Source of the DNA: Candidatus Cloacimonadota bacterium
Lineage (GTDB): Bacteria > Cloacimonadota > Cloacimonadia > Cloacimonadales > Cloacimonadaceae
Direction: 5' to 3'
Length of the DNA: 12,634 bases
NCBI GenBank assembly: GCA_023421135.1
Contig: JAEZUG010000060.1
Coordinates: 1 to 12,634 of the forward strand
Each line of letters starts with the position of its first letter. Position 1 is the first letter of the stretch. The notes below the pieces were generated by a model, which was not told the DNA's origin, did not search any database, and was given only the letters and a program-made list of their open reading frames with translations. Below, one piece after another: positions 1 to 8,063 of this stretch. A program made the position numbers and the translations under genes.

Positions 1-1979
1 GGCTAAAGACTGCCCGTTTTGCCATCAGATTTATCGACTCACAGAACATGACTTCGATGTCTGCCCCTGCGACAGTAAGGGTGATCACCACGGCGCAGCT
101 TCCTCCCAAACCTACCTTCAGGGTAGAGGACAAACCCAATGACAAGGGCGACAGGCTCACAGTCTTATGGGATGATCCAATAGTTTTTGTGACCAAGACC
201 AGCATCACAAACAGCCATGCGAACCGTCTGCGGGTGAACTATCAGCTCAACAAAGCTGAAACTCAGAAGATCAAAAACATCTACTTCGAATTCTTCAAGG
301 CCGGTGAAAGCCAGTCCTTTGCCAGAATAAACGAGTTTTATCCGGACAACAGCGTCATGCTGCGGGTTCCCGCCGGTTATGACTATAAGTCCGGCTTCAA
401 AGTGAAAATCACTCTGAACTGGAAGCCCAGGATCAACGAGGAATATGTGATAGAGCAGAACCTTGCCTGGGACGATCAGATGATGTCTCTGATGCCCAGC
501 CGCCAGCTCTATCGCAATGGTGTGGAAGTGTCCAAGTTGCAGAATGTGGTCTATCGCAAGAGCTTGCGCGGATCTCAATTTACTGTGATCAAAAGCAATA
601 CCGCTTATGATAACAATCTGGATGTTGTGATTCCCTATCCCACCACAATCACCCGTGGTATCTCCGGTTTCCGCTTTGTGGAAGGTGATTCCCTGGTGAC
701 CATCATCGAAGGTAAGCGGACGGCCAGAGCCCTGCAAAGAGGTGATAATCGCGGTAGCTTTACCTTGGTTTCTTCCTCAATAGACCTGGTCTATGATAAG
801 GAAGCCGAAACTACTCTGAGCACCTCGCTCTTTACCTCTGAAGCTGCCAAAGATCTGCAGGAGACCATCACTGGACTTGAGGAACAGATCGCCGAGCTCA
901 ATGCAGCGAAGGCTTCCCTGGACAGTCTTCCTCCCGCTCTTGCCGCTGCTCAATTGCCCAGAATCACTTCTCAGCTTGAGAGCCTGCAAAAGAATCTGAC
1001 TGCCTATCAGAACAATCCCATTCTGAAAAAAGCCAATCAATATAAGGGTCAGATATCCCGGATGCGCTACATCGGTTCAGTACGTGAGCCCGATGGCCGT
1101 TATCAGACCTATCGGATCACCCGGACAGACGGTCGCGGTGCCATCACAGAATCTGATCTGGATCAAAACAAGGATGAGGAATTCAACTACTACATTCCGA
1201 TCTCCAACTGGTTTGACCAGAATAAATGGGTAACCCTCTTCACATCTCTGCTCTTTGCAGCTATGGTCTTTGTCTTCGTGCATCTGGCCAAGCGTGGAAA
1301 GAGCCTCTATATCCGTCCCATTGCCGGACTCAGCGAGATCGATAATGCCATTGGCCGTGCTACTGAGATGGGACGTCCCATGCTCTTCTCTATGGGTAAT
1401 GGTGGTCTATCAGACGTCGCCACTCTTGCCTCTCTGGGAATCCTGGGGCTGGTTGCCAAGAAAGCTGCGGAATATGACACCAAGCTGATCGTTCCCTGCT
1501 ACAACTACATCATCATGCCGATTGCTCAGGAAATCGTGCGGGAAGCTCACTATGCAGTGGGACGTCCCGATACCTATGACAAGAACAATATCTTCTTCCT
1601 GACCGATATGCAATTTGCCTATGTGGCAGGTTTCAACGGTATCATGGTGCGTGAAAGAGCCGCAACGAACTTCTTTATGGGCTATTTCGCTGCTGAATCG
1701 CTATTGATGACAGAGACTGGAAACTCCATTGGTGCCATCCAGGTGGCAGGAACCGATGCTGTTACTCAGATACCTTTCTTCATCACCAGTTGCGACTACA
1801 CCCTGATCGGTGAAGAGCTCTATGCTGCATCAGCTTATCTGAATCGTGAACCAATGCTTCTTGGGACCCTCAAGGCTCAAGACTACTTCAAGTTCCTGAT
1901 TCTCAGTGTGATTATCGCCGGTGGCATTCTCTCCACCTTCAAGATCACAGCACTAAATAATATTCTTCCCACGAAATAA
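1..1979 (+). CDS. FN3/DUF6754-like large membrane protein, copy A (5' end outside window)
   Basis: The reading frame is open from base 3 to the left edge, so the gene begins outside the window and the ATG at 48 is internal. The first visible residues look like the last strand of a fibronectin-III-like domain. Going along the protein there is a beta-rich exterior region (about nt 100-800), a coiled coil (about nt 840-1040), one transmembrane helix (about nt 1224-1286) followed by Lys/Arg, a conserved domain (about nt 1305-1883) and a final hydrophobic helix before the stop. The positive-inside rule puts the FN3 part outside the cytoplasm and the C-terminal domain inside. That domain carries the motifs YIRPIAGL, GRATEMGRP, LLMTETGN and QIPFFIT-x-CDYTLIGEE, which I associate from memory with DUF6754. 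It is a clear paralogue of the 943-residue protein at 4529-7360; by that alignment roughly 340 N-terminal residues are missing here. Function unknown; likely a large subunit of an envelope complex with the next genes. Confidence 0.85.
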   Translation, partial: LKTARFAIRFIDSQNMTSMSAPATVRVITTAQLPPKPTFRVEDKPNDKGDRLTVLWDDPIVFVTKTSITNSHANRLRVNYQLNKAETQKIKNIYFEFFKAGESQSFARINEFYPDNSVMLRVPAGYDYKSGFKVKITLNWKPRINEEYVIEQNLAWDDQMMSLMPSRQLYRNGVEVSKLQNVVYRKSLRGSQFTVIKSNTAYDNNLDVVIPYPTTITRGISGFRFVEGDSLVTIIEGKRTARALQRGDNRGSFTLVSSSIDLVYDKEAETTLSTSLFTSEAAKDLQETITGLEEQIAELNAAKASLDSLPPALAAAQLPRITSQLESLQKNLTAYQNNPILKKANQYKGQISRMRYIGSVREPDGRYQTYRITRTDGRGAITESDLDQNKDEEFNYYIPISNWFDQNKWVTLFTSLLFAAMVFVFVHLAKRGKSLYIRPIAGLSEIDNAIGRATEMGRPMLFSMGNGGLSDVATLASLGILGLVAKKAAEYDTKLIVPCYNYIIMPIAQEIVREAHYAVGRPDTYDKNNIFFLTDMQFAYVAGFNGIMVRERAATNFFMGYFAAESLLMTETGNSIGAIQVAGTDAVTQIPFFITSCDYTLIGEELYAASAYLNREPMLLGTLKAQDYFKFLILSVIIAGGILSTFKITALNNILPTK

Positions 1980-1991
1980 AGCGAGGCTTTA

Positions 1992-2621
1992 ATGAAAAAG
2001 ACCGTACCATTACTGATAGTCATGATCGGAGGTTTGATCTGGGTGTTCTGGGCCTTCTCTCCGCACAAGATCATCCAGGATGACTTCTACAATCAATTCT
2101 ATCTGCCCTGGGCACGTGCCATGGCTCCCTTTGCGGCGCTTTTGGGTGTGATCAGCCTTTCCATGATGCACTCTGCTAAGATTCGCAGAAAGGCTCCCAA
2201 GTGGCAATATAGCTTCTTCTTCTTTGCCGGATTCGTCGTCACGACTCTGGCAGGTTTTATAGGTGGAACCCAGAAGGGTGGCCTCTTTATGTGGATGTTT
2301 GAAAACATGCAGATGCCCATGAGCTCCACGATGTTTTCTCTCCTGGCTTTCTACATGGCTTCCGCAGCCTACAAAGCTTTCCGGGCCAGAAGCCTGGAAG
2401 CCACGGTCTTGCTGGTGGCAGCTATTGTGGTGATGCTGGCACAGGTGCCGCTGGGAGTGAAGATTTCCCGCCACTTGCCGGATATTTCCCAGTGGATTCT
2501 GGACGTTCCGAACCTTGCTTCCAAACGCGGTATCGCTTTGGGTGTGGGACTTGGTAGTGTGGCAACCACACTCAAAATATTACTTGGTATCGAACGCTCA
2601 TATCTGGGCGGCGGTGATTGA
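1992..2621 (+). CDS. Six-helix integral membrane protein of the DUF6754 cassette
   Basis: A 209-residue membrane protein starting 12 nt after the stop of the preceding gene, with GAGG at 1983-1986 as ribosome binding site. Predicted helices by hydrophobicity lie near residues 5-23, 43-58, 73-93, 113-131, 135-155 and 181-199. The hydrophilic loop at residues 25-42 is acidic and aromatic. The C-terminal stretch (residues 178-206, small and Gly-rich helix ending LLGIERSYLGGG) resembles a conserved hypothetical family that I recall next to DUF6754 genes, but I cannot name the family. No catalytic motif or transporter signature is visible. Its tight placement between a large anchored protein and a further membrane subunit suggests a structural membrane subunit of the same complex; that is inference. 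Confidence 0.85.
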   Translation: MKKTVPLLIVMIGGLIWVFWAFSPHKIIQDDFYNQFYLPWARAMAPFAALLGVISLSMMHSAKIRRKAPKWQYSFFFFAGFVVTTLAGFIGGTQKGGLFMWMFENMQMPMSSTMFSLLAFYMASAAYKAFRARSLEATVLLVAAIVVMLAQVPLGVKISRHLPDISQWILDVPNLASKRGIALGVGLGSVATTLKILLGIERSYLGGGD

Positions 2622-2636
2622 TCAGGAGGATGATAG

Positions 2637-3824
2637 ATGAACTTTTTTGAACGAATTCAGGCTCTTGATCGTAGATGGATCTATATCGTGGTGGCTCTTG
2701 CCATCATTATTCCCCTAATGATCCCCTACAATTCGGATAACGTTACCACTCCGCCCACTGAGAATCTGTATCAGATGATCGATAGTTTTTCCGGTCGTGA
2801 TGACAGGGCAATCCTGCTGAGTTTCTATCATGATGCTTCCACCATGCCGGAGCTTTTCCCCATGGAAGTAGCCATCCTGAGACACTGCTTTGAACGTAAT
2901 GTAAAGGTCTTTATGCTCACCTGGCTGCCCTCCGGCGCCCCGATGATCGATTTTGCCATCAACAACGTCAAAGAAGAGTATCCCAATATCGTCAGCGGCG
3001 TGGATTATTGTAACTTTGGTTACATTCCCGGCACCCTGGCGATGCCCACTGTGATCGGTATGGGAGATAACATTGCTGCCACCGTGAAGACCGATGCTGA
3101 AGGCCGCAAGATCGAGAGCTTGCCCATCATGAAGGGAATCAACAACTACAGTGAGATGAACCTTGCTGTGGAGTTTTCCGGTAGTGTGGCAGGTTCCTAT
3201 TGGATCGTGTATGCCAGACCCAAGTTTGGTTTGAACGTAGCAGTCGGTGTGACTGCTGTGATGGCTGCCGACCAGTATCCTTATCTGCAATCCGGTCAGT
3301 TCATCGGCATGCTTGCTGGTCTGAAAGGTGCTGCAGAATATGAGAAGCTGGTTGATGTCTTCGGAGCCTATCGTGAGCCCTCTTCTCCCATCACTGTCCA
3401 AATCGATGAAGATGGCAACAAGATCGTTCCCGGACGTCCTTTCAGCCGTGAATTGCTGCAGGAAGAATCCACCAAGGAACTGATCAATATCACTACCCAG
3501 ACAACAGCCTCCTTCAGCCTGGCGGATTACGATGCCTTCACAGCCAAATATCCGGATAAGAAAGCCATCTTTGATGCTATCAAGACTGTTGATAATGGCA
3601 AGATCCGCATCGACGTGACCAAGGTCTCCAAAGCCCAGCAGGATGAAATGGGTCCTCTGGCCTGGAAAGATCTGAACCGTATGACCCGCAATATTCTCTA
3701 TAAGTTCAAAGTGGCCCGTATCGGCATGAACGCTCAGTCCGTTGCTCACATCATGATCATCGTCTTCATTATCCTGGGCAACATCGGTTACTTCATCTCC
3801 AAGTCGCGTCAAGCCAAGAAATAA
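2637..3824 (+). CDS. Doubly anchored extracytoplasmic protein of the DUF6754 cassette
   Basis: A 395-residue protein with an excellent ribosome binding site (AGGAGG at 2624-2629). A basic N-terminus (residues 1-13) precedes a transmembrane helix at about 14-30; a second helix at about 369-387 is followed by a basic tail (KSRQAKK). Both ends are therefore expected in the cytoplasm with residues 31-368 outside. The exterior part begins with an alternating beta/alpha pattern (residues 57-145) reminiscent of a Rossmann-type fold, followed by a conserved-looking segment, PYLQSGQFIGMLAGLKGAAE, at 215-234. Residues 245-365 are charged and more variable. I recognise the PYLQSGQ...GAAEYE signature as that of a conserved hypothetical family found beside DUF6754 genes, without known activity. 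No protease, hydrolase or metal-binding motif stood out. Likely an extracytoplasmic subunit linking the membrane proteins of the cassette. Confidence 0.85.
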   Translation: MNFFERIQALDRRWIYIVVALAIIIPLMIPYNSDNVTTPPTENLYQMIDSFSGRDDRAILLSFYHDASTMPELFPMEVAILRHCFERNVKVFMLTWLPSGAPMIDFAINNVKEEYPNIVSGVDYCNFGYIPGTLAMPTVIGMGDNIAATVKTDAEGRKIESLPIMKGINNYSEMNLAVEFSGSVAGSYWIVYARPKFGLNVAVGVTAVMAADQYPYLQSGQFIGMLAGLKGAAEYEKLVDVFGAYREPSSPITVQIDEDGNKIVPGRPFSRELLQEESTKELINITTQTTASFSLADYDAFTAKYPDKKAIFDAIKTVDNGKIRIDVTKVSKAQQDEMGPLAWKDLNRMTRNILYKFKVARIGMNAQSVAHIMIIVFIILGNIGYFISKSRQAKK

Positions 3825-3834
3825 GGAGGGAATA

Positions 3835-4437
3835 ATGTCATTTGAATTGTTTAGTAACCTGGTCGGAGCCTTCTTTACACTGTGTATCTTCTCATTCCTG
3901 TACAAGGACAATCCTTTCTACCAGATGGCGGAACAGCTTCTGGTGGGTATCTCTCTGGGATATGGATTGGTGCTGACTTACACACGTGTGTTTGTTCCTT
4001 TCCTGTATCAGCCCATGATCCTGAAACAACAATGGATCCTGATTCTTCCCGCCATTATGGGTATATTCTACATCCTGCGTTTCAACCGTAAGTTAAGCTG
4101 GTTGTCCCGTTATCCCATCGCCTTTTCCATGATGGGAGTAGGTGCCAGTGTTCCTCTTTCCATGCATACCTTCATTCTGGTGCAGATGCGTCAGGCGATG
4201 GTGCCGCTGGAGAGTGTAAATTTGGCTCTGATCTTCATCGGAACCATTGCCGTGCTTCTGTATTTCTTCTTCTCGAAGGCTCACACAGGCGTGTATGGCA
4301 AGTTTGTCGATGTTGGCAAATGGTATATGATGATCGGTTTCGGTGCCTCCTTCGGACTCACCGTTATGGCTCGTATTTCGCTGTTGATTGGTCGTATCCA
4401 GTTCTTGGTAAACGACGTCTTTGGCGCATTAAAATAG
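3835..4437 (+). CDS. Second six-helix membrane protein of the DUF6754 cassette
   Basis: A 200-residue membrane protein starting 10 nt after the previous stop, with a strong ribosome binding site (AAGGAGGG at 3823-3830). Helices are predicted near residues 5-22, 33-52, 66-82, 93-113, 128-147 and 162-186. Loops contain FLYKDNPFY (21-29) and, between helices 5 and 6, FFFSKAHTGVYGK (144-156). The last helix, with ASFGLTVMARISLLIGR (171-187), is the most conserved-looking part and recalls a conserved hypothetical family that I have seen with the preceding proteins. It is not a paralogue of the other small membrane protein at 1992-2621 as far as I can see by eye. No transporter or enzyme motif is visible. 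Probable membrane subunit of the cassette. Confidence 0.85.
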   Translation: MSFELFSNLVGAFFTLCIFSFLYKDNPFYQMAEQLLVGISLGYGLVLTYTRVFVPFLYQPMILKQQWILILPAIMGIFYILRFNRKLSWLSRYPIAFSMMGVGASVPLSMHTFILVQMRQAMVPLESVNLALIFIGTIAVLLYFFFSKAHTGVYGKFVDVGKWYMMIGFGASFGLTVMARISLLIGRIQFLVNDVFGALK

Positions 4438-4453
4438 CACAGCTATTCAGGTA

Positions 4454-4487
4454 GTGTCGTGAGTAGCAGAGATGCTGCTCACGGCAT
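4454..4487 (+). other. Strong intercistronic hairpin with GAGA loop
   Basis: The 91-nt gap between the small membrane protein and the 943-residue gene contains a 15-bp stem (4454-4468 with 4473-4487, all pairs Watson-Crick or G-U) closed by the four-base loop GAGA, a GNRA-type tetraloop. No run of T follows it, so it is not a standard intrinsic terminator. It may protect the upstream mRNA from 3' exonucleases, be a processing site, or lower expression of the downstream gene. The rest of the gap holds the ribosome binding site AGGA (4518-4521) for the next gene; I see no convincing promoter. Confidence 0.6.
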
Positions 4488-4528
4488 CCTGATGAATCCA
4501 TATCTGGTTAGACCTTTAGGATAAAGAA

Positions 4529-7360
4529 ATGAAAAGATACCTGATCATTCTGGCACTAGTAATTCTGGGGATCTTCAGCCTTTTACTTTCGGATCGCAGC
4601 AGTGACCCGGCTACAGAAGGCAAGATCATGCAGTTCAGTGCAGAGGATATAAATTACGACGATGGATCCGGCGTGCTCCTGCGCTGGAAACCTTTGGACA
4701 AGTCCAAACGTATAATCCAATATAATGTCTATCGTGGAGTTCATCCGGACAGTCTCTTCTTCCTGAGCCATTTGGAAGTGGATCCCAAGATGGGAGTCCT
4801 GAGCGATGAGCTTTTCTTCTATGATAAAGATTATCCCACTTTGGTGGATTTTGAGACAGCTCCAGGCAAGATCAAACGGGAAAAAGACCAGAGAGAGGGC
4901 AGCCCGCTCCTCAAAGGTGTTCCCCGTGATCCTGCTGTGCTGGCCAGCATCCTGGATCGTTATTCCGTGCTTGGCATGGTGGGCAGCAAGGTCTACTACA
5001 AGCACAGCAAAAAGCTGGTTGAAGCCGATAGCACTTTTACTGCCGGCTTGAAGCTCAATCAGTTCGAATACATCCTGGCCAACGTAGTCTCAGGACAGAA
5101 GTATTACTATACCGTGCTGGGAGTCAATGAACGTGGCCAATACCTTCCTTTTGCAGATGTGAAAGATGTGGTTCCAGAAGACAACCGTCCGGATCCCACT
5201 GCCATAGTAAATTCGGTTCTGGTAACAGATAACAACGAATTACGTCTGGAATGGAATCCTCCCTCAGTGGCTACAGATATTGCCCTGTGGGAAGGCTGGC
5301 TGATGCCCAAGGCCGCAGTGCCGGCTTTTGAAGCAGCTCAGGCCAGGAATGCTGAAGCAATGGCGCAGGAAGACTTTGCTGCTGAATGGAAAGGCGGAGC
5401 CCGCCAGATCTTCCAGATTCAGAACATGTCTCAATCCAGCACCTACTACCACACCGTAGCCATGGCAGAACTGGGCTTGCCAGCAGCAATCGATCCCGAG
5501 GCTTATGCCTTGGTACTGGGTTACATGGATTACAGTGGCAGCTTCGGCTATAGCATGGGAAAACCCATTCACAGCGCTCTCAGCTCAGACATTCCCACCC
5601 TCCCGGATTTCAGAGTGCTGGATAAGAGGAATGACAAGGGAGACAACCTCTATATCTCCATCGGGAAACCGCTGGTGATGATCTCTCAGGCTGCTTATAC
5701 AAATGCCAAACGCAATAACCTGAGAATCAACTACGAGATCTCTGCCAACGAAGCTTACGGCATCCAAAGAGTAAGATTCCAATTCTTCGATGAATCCGGA
5801 GCAGAACTTGGCACCATCACAGAGCATTATCTGGATCAGATCGTTAATCTGAAGCTTCCTGAAAACAAGAAGATGAATCTGAACGACATCACGGTCAAGA
5901 TAGCCGTGCTGAGCACTGGTGAAAAAGACTATCCGGAACACGAGATGATTCAGCACCTGGCATACGATCAGGCCAACCGCCGTTTCAGCGGAACCAAGGT
6001 GGAACTGGCAGGACAGAAGCTCAACCGCCTGTACTACGATCTGATTTCCACAAACAAGCTGGACAACAACTTCGTTCCCGGTATCCGCATGGGAGGAATG
6101 TCCCGCGGATACACCCATACCATCAACTATGAGGATATGCTCTATCAACCTCTGATGGGCTATGACAAGGCCAGCCACCGCTTCAAGCTCAATCCCTATG
6201 TAACTGTGGATACAGACACAGTCTATGGTGCAGCTCTGAAGGTTCCTCTCTTCAAAGAGGAGTTTGAGGGACAGATCAAGGAATTGGAACGCAAGGTAGC
6301 CGAGGGACAGCATCTCTTCGCCGTTACCATCGATACTGCCAAGGCCGATTCCATCCGCCAGGTTCTGGCTGTGGACAAAGCAACTCTGGAATTCACCAAG
6401 AAGCATCCTGCCGTGCTTGAAGCTGCCTACAAGAAAGGTAAAGCTTCCTGGCTCAAGGTCTTCCTCAGAGAGCGGGACAAGAACTTCCGCAGCTATGCCT
6501 ATCAGATGCTGGTGACCAATGGCCGTGGCCTCTATAACACTTCCGATATATACAGCAAAGCCGGCAGTAGCTGGTTTTATCCCAGGAATGAGTGGTTTGA
6601 CGATACCAAGGTTATCACCCTGATTGCCAGCTTGATTCTCTTCTTCCTGGTGCTCTACGGTATCTTCGTCTCACGGAGCAAGGATCCCTACATACGCCCC
6701 ATAGCCGGGCTTGCCGAGCTGGATAACGCAGTGGGCAGAGCCACAGAGATGGGACGCCCCGTGATGTTTGTTCCGGGCTGGGGAACTTTGGGAGATCCCT
6801 GCACGATCTCTGCTATGATGATTCTTTCGCAGGTTGCCCGCAAGACTGCCGAATTTGACGTCCGTCTGATTTCTCCTCATGTGGACTACTTTGTGGTGCC
6901 ACTGGCTCAGGAAGTTGTCAAGACTGCTTATAGTGAGATTGGCAGGCCGGATAGCTACAATCAGAACGATATCTTCTACGTCTCCGACGTGCAGTTTGCC
7001 TTCTCGGCTGCTGTCAATGGCATCACCATCCGTGACCGCGTTGCGACTATCTTCTACATGGGTTACTTCAATGCTGAAGCTCTGCTCATGACGGAGACCG
7101 GTAACCAGTGCGGAGCCATCCAGATTGCAGCTTCGGACGCCATCACTCAGATACCGTTCTTTATCACCACTTGCGACTACACACTGATTGGGGAAGAGTT
7201 CTATGCTGCTTCGGCATATCTTTCCAAAAACCCGGATATAGTCTCCATGCTCAAAGCTCAGGATGGCTTTAAGCTTTTGATCGTGGTCTTCATGATCGTA
7301 GGCACCATTCTTTCCAGCCTGCATATGATGGACTTTATCAATGCTTTCCCAGTAGAATAG
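4529..7360 (+). CDS. FN3/DUF6754-like large membrane protein, copy B (full length)
   Basis: A 943-residue protein starting at an ATG 7 nt after AGGA. An N-terminal hydrophobic helix (residues 4-20) serves as signal or anchor. Fibronectin-III-like segments follow: about 38-110 and 155-215 (split by a charged linker at 110-150), and a third from about 218 that contains an Ala/Glu-rich insertion (262-290). Beta-rich exterior sequence (about 355-570), a short coiled coil (about 575-640), a transmembrane helix (694-714) and a DUF6754-like domain (about 720-910) come next, then a last hydrophobic helix (914-930). Aligned with copy A, the C-terminal domain is well over half identical by eye, including GRATEMGRP (736-744), LLMTETGN (852-859) and FFITTCDYTLIGEE (877-890), while the exterior region is only distantly similar. 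By positive-inside logic the FN3 part is extracytoplasmic and the C-terminal domain cytoplasmic. Its partners are probably the three smaller cassette proteins and copy A. Function unknown. Confidence 0.88.
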   Translation: MKRYLIILALVILGIFSLLLSDRSSDPATEGKIMQFSAEDINYDDGSGVLLRWKPLDKSKRIIQYNVYRGVHPDSLFFLSHLEVDPKMGVLSDELFFYDKDYPTLVDFETAPGKIKREKDQREGSPLLKGVPRDPAVLASILDRYSVLGMVGSKVYYKHSKKLVEADSTFTAGLKLNQFEYILANVVSGQKYYYTVLGVNERGQYLPFADVKDVVPEDNRPDPTAIVNSVLVTDNNELRLEWNPPSVATDIALWEGWLMPKAAVPAFEAAQARNAEAMAQEDFAAEWKGGARQIFQIQNMSQSSTYYHTVAMAELGLPAAIDPEAYALVLGYMDYSGSFGYSMGKPIHSALSSDIPTLPDFRVLDKRNDKGDNLYISIGKPLVMISQAAYTNAKRNNLRINYEISANEAYGIQRVRFQFFDESGAELGTITEHYLDQIVNLKLPENKKMNLNDITVKIAVLSTGEKDYPEHEMIQHLAYDQANRRFSGTKVELAGQKLNRLYYDLISTNKLDNNFVPGIRMGGMSRGYTHTINYEDMLYQPLMGYDKASHRFKLNPYVTVDTDTVYGAALKVPLFKEEFEGQIKELERKVAEGQHLFAVTIDTAKADSIRQVLAVDKATLEFTKKHPAVLEAAYKKGKASWLKVFLRERDKNFRSYAYQMLVTNGRGLYNTSDIYSKAGSSWFYPRNEWFDDTKVITLIASLILFFLVLYGIFVSRSKDPYIRPIAGLAELDNAVGRATEMGRPVMFVPGWGTLGDPCTISAMMILSQVARKTAEFDVRLISPHVDYFVVPLAQEVVKTAYSEIGRPDSYNQNDIFYVSDVQFAFSAAVNGITIRDRVATIFYMGYFNAEALLMTETGNQCGAIQIAASDAITQIPFFITTCDYTLIGEEFYAASAYLSKNPDIVSMLKAQDGFKLLIVVFMIVGTILSSLHMMDFINAFPVE

Positions 7361-7369
7361 GAGTTTACA

Positions 7370-8002
7370 ATGGATAGGATCCCAACCTCCACCCTGAAGC
7401 GGCTTCCGCAGTATTTGGAAGTCCTGAAGCAATTCTCCCGGGCGGGACTGAGAGAAGTCTCGGCCACCAAGATCTCGGTGTTTACCGATTTCCATCAGAC
7501 CGTGGTGCGGAAAGACCTATCCTTTACGAATATAAACAACATCCCTCAAAGCGGATACAATATCAAGAAACTTGCCAAAGCGATTGAGGAACTCCTGAAC
7601 TGGAGCGATACATCCTCCAGCTATCTGGTGGGAGTAGGCCATTTGGGTTCTGCTCTGCTGGGTTATCAGGAGTTCTCTCAACGCGGGCTTACCATCGTGG
7701 CTGCCTTTGATAACGATCCGGATAAGATCAATACCACCGCTCATGGTGTACCTGTGTATTCTGTGCTGGATATCACTACGATGGCTCCGAGGAGAAAAGT
7801 CCAGATAGGCATCATCACTGTACCGCCTGAAGCTGCTCAACTCGTGGCAGACCTCATGGTTCACAGTGGGATAAAGGCTATCTGGAACTTCACCCCTCAA
7901 AAACTCCATGTTCCCACGGATATTATCGTGGAAAATGTGGATATGTTCGCTTCGCTGGCTGTTCTATCCAGACGCCTGGCCGAAAAAGAACATACCGAAT
8001 AG
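7370..8002 (+). CDS. rex: Redox-sensing transcriptional repressor Rex
   Basis: A 210-residue protein of normal Rex length. The N-terminal winged helix (1-78) shows the family start IPTSTLKRLPQYL and the recognition-helix region VVRKDLS (45-51). The C-terminal Rossmann domain has the dinucleotide-binding GVGHLG (88-93), AAFDNDP (111-117) and GVPVY (126-130), followed by conserved WNFTP (172-176) and NVDM (189-192). Rex is a homodimer that binds operators when NAD+ dominates and releases them when NADH rises, tuning fermentation and respiration genes. The start is supported by AGGAG (7359-7363), which overlaps the stop codon of the DUF6754 copy B gene; the gap is 9 nt, so it is almost certainly co-transcribed with the membrane cassette. 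No match to the usual operator (TTGTGAA-n4-TTCACAA) was found in the window. Confidence 0.94.
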   Translation: MDRIPTSTLKRLPQYLEVLKQFSRAGLREVSATKISVFTDFHQTVVRKDLSFTNINNIPQSGYNIKKLAKAIEELLNWSDTSSSYLVGVGHLGSALLGYQEFSQRGLTIVAAFDNDPDKINTTAHGVPVYSVLDITTMAPRRKVQIGIITVPPEAAQLVADLMVHSGIKAIWNFTPQKLHVPTDIIVENVDMFASLAVLSRRLAEKEHTE

Positions 8003-8028
8003 TCCGAATCAGAAGGGATCAAAAAAAT

Positions 8029-8048
8029 GGCAGGATCGTGATCTTGCC
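8029..8048 (+). other. Palindrome/hairpin just before the radical SAM ribosome binding site
   Basis: The 61-nt gap between rex and the radical SAM gene contains a near-perfect palindrome with arms 8029-8037 and 8040-8048 (GGCAGGATC and GATCTTGCC, one G-U pair). The centre is only two bases, so as RNA it would fold as eight pairs around a four-base loop. It ends 6 nt before the AGGGGAA ribosome binding site (8054-8060). No T-run follows, so it is not a terminator. It could be a protein-binding operator or a translation-modulating hairpin. Confidence 0.45.
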
Positions 8049-8063
8049 AAAATAGGGGAACAA

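Noticed and set aside
48..50. ATG at 48 as the start of the first large gene
   Set aside because: The frame stays open to the window edge, upstream residues fit an FN3-like strand, no ribosome binding site precedes it, and the paralogue has a much longer N-terminus.
2715..3911. 398-residue minus-strand open frame
   Set aside because: Antisense shadow of the doubly anchored cassette protein, which has strong ribosome binding site and operon support; the antisense product is His/Gly/Asp-rich without domain features.
8027..8041. Tiny leader open frame (ATG at 8027, four codons) before the radical SAM gene
   Set aside because: Too short to support; it comes from the palindrome region and has no regulatory codon pattern.
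7908..8063. Longer N-terminus for the radical SAM protein overlapping rex
   Set aside because: The extra residues are unlike the family, while ATG 8064 has a strong ribosome binding site and yields the expected first beta strand.
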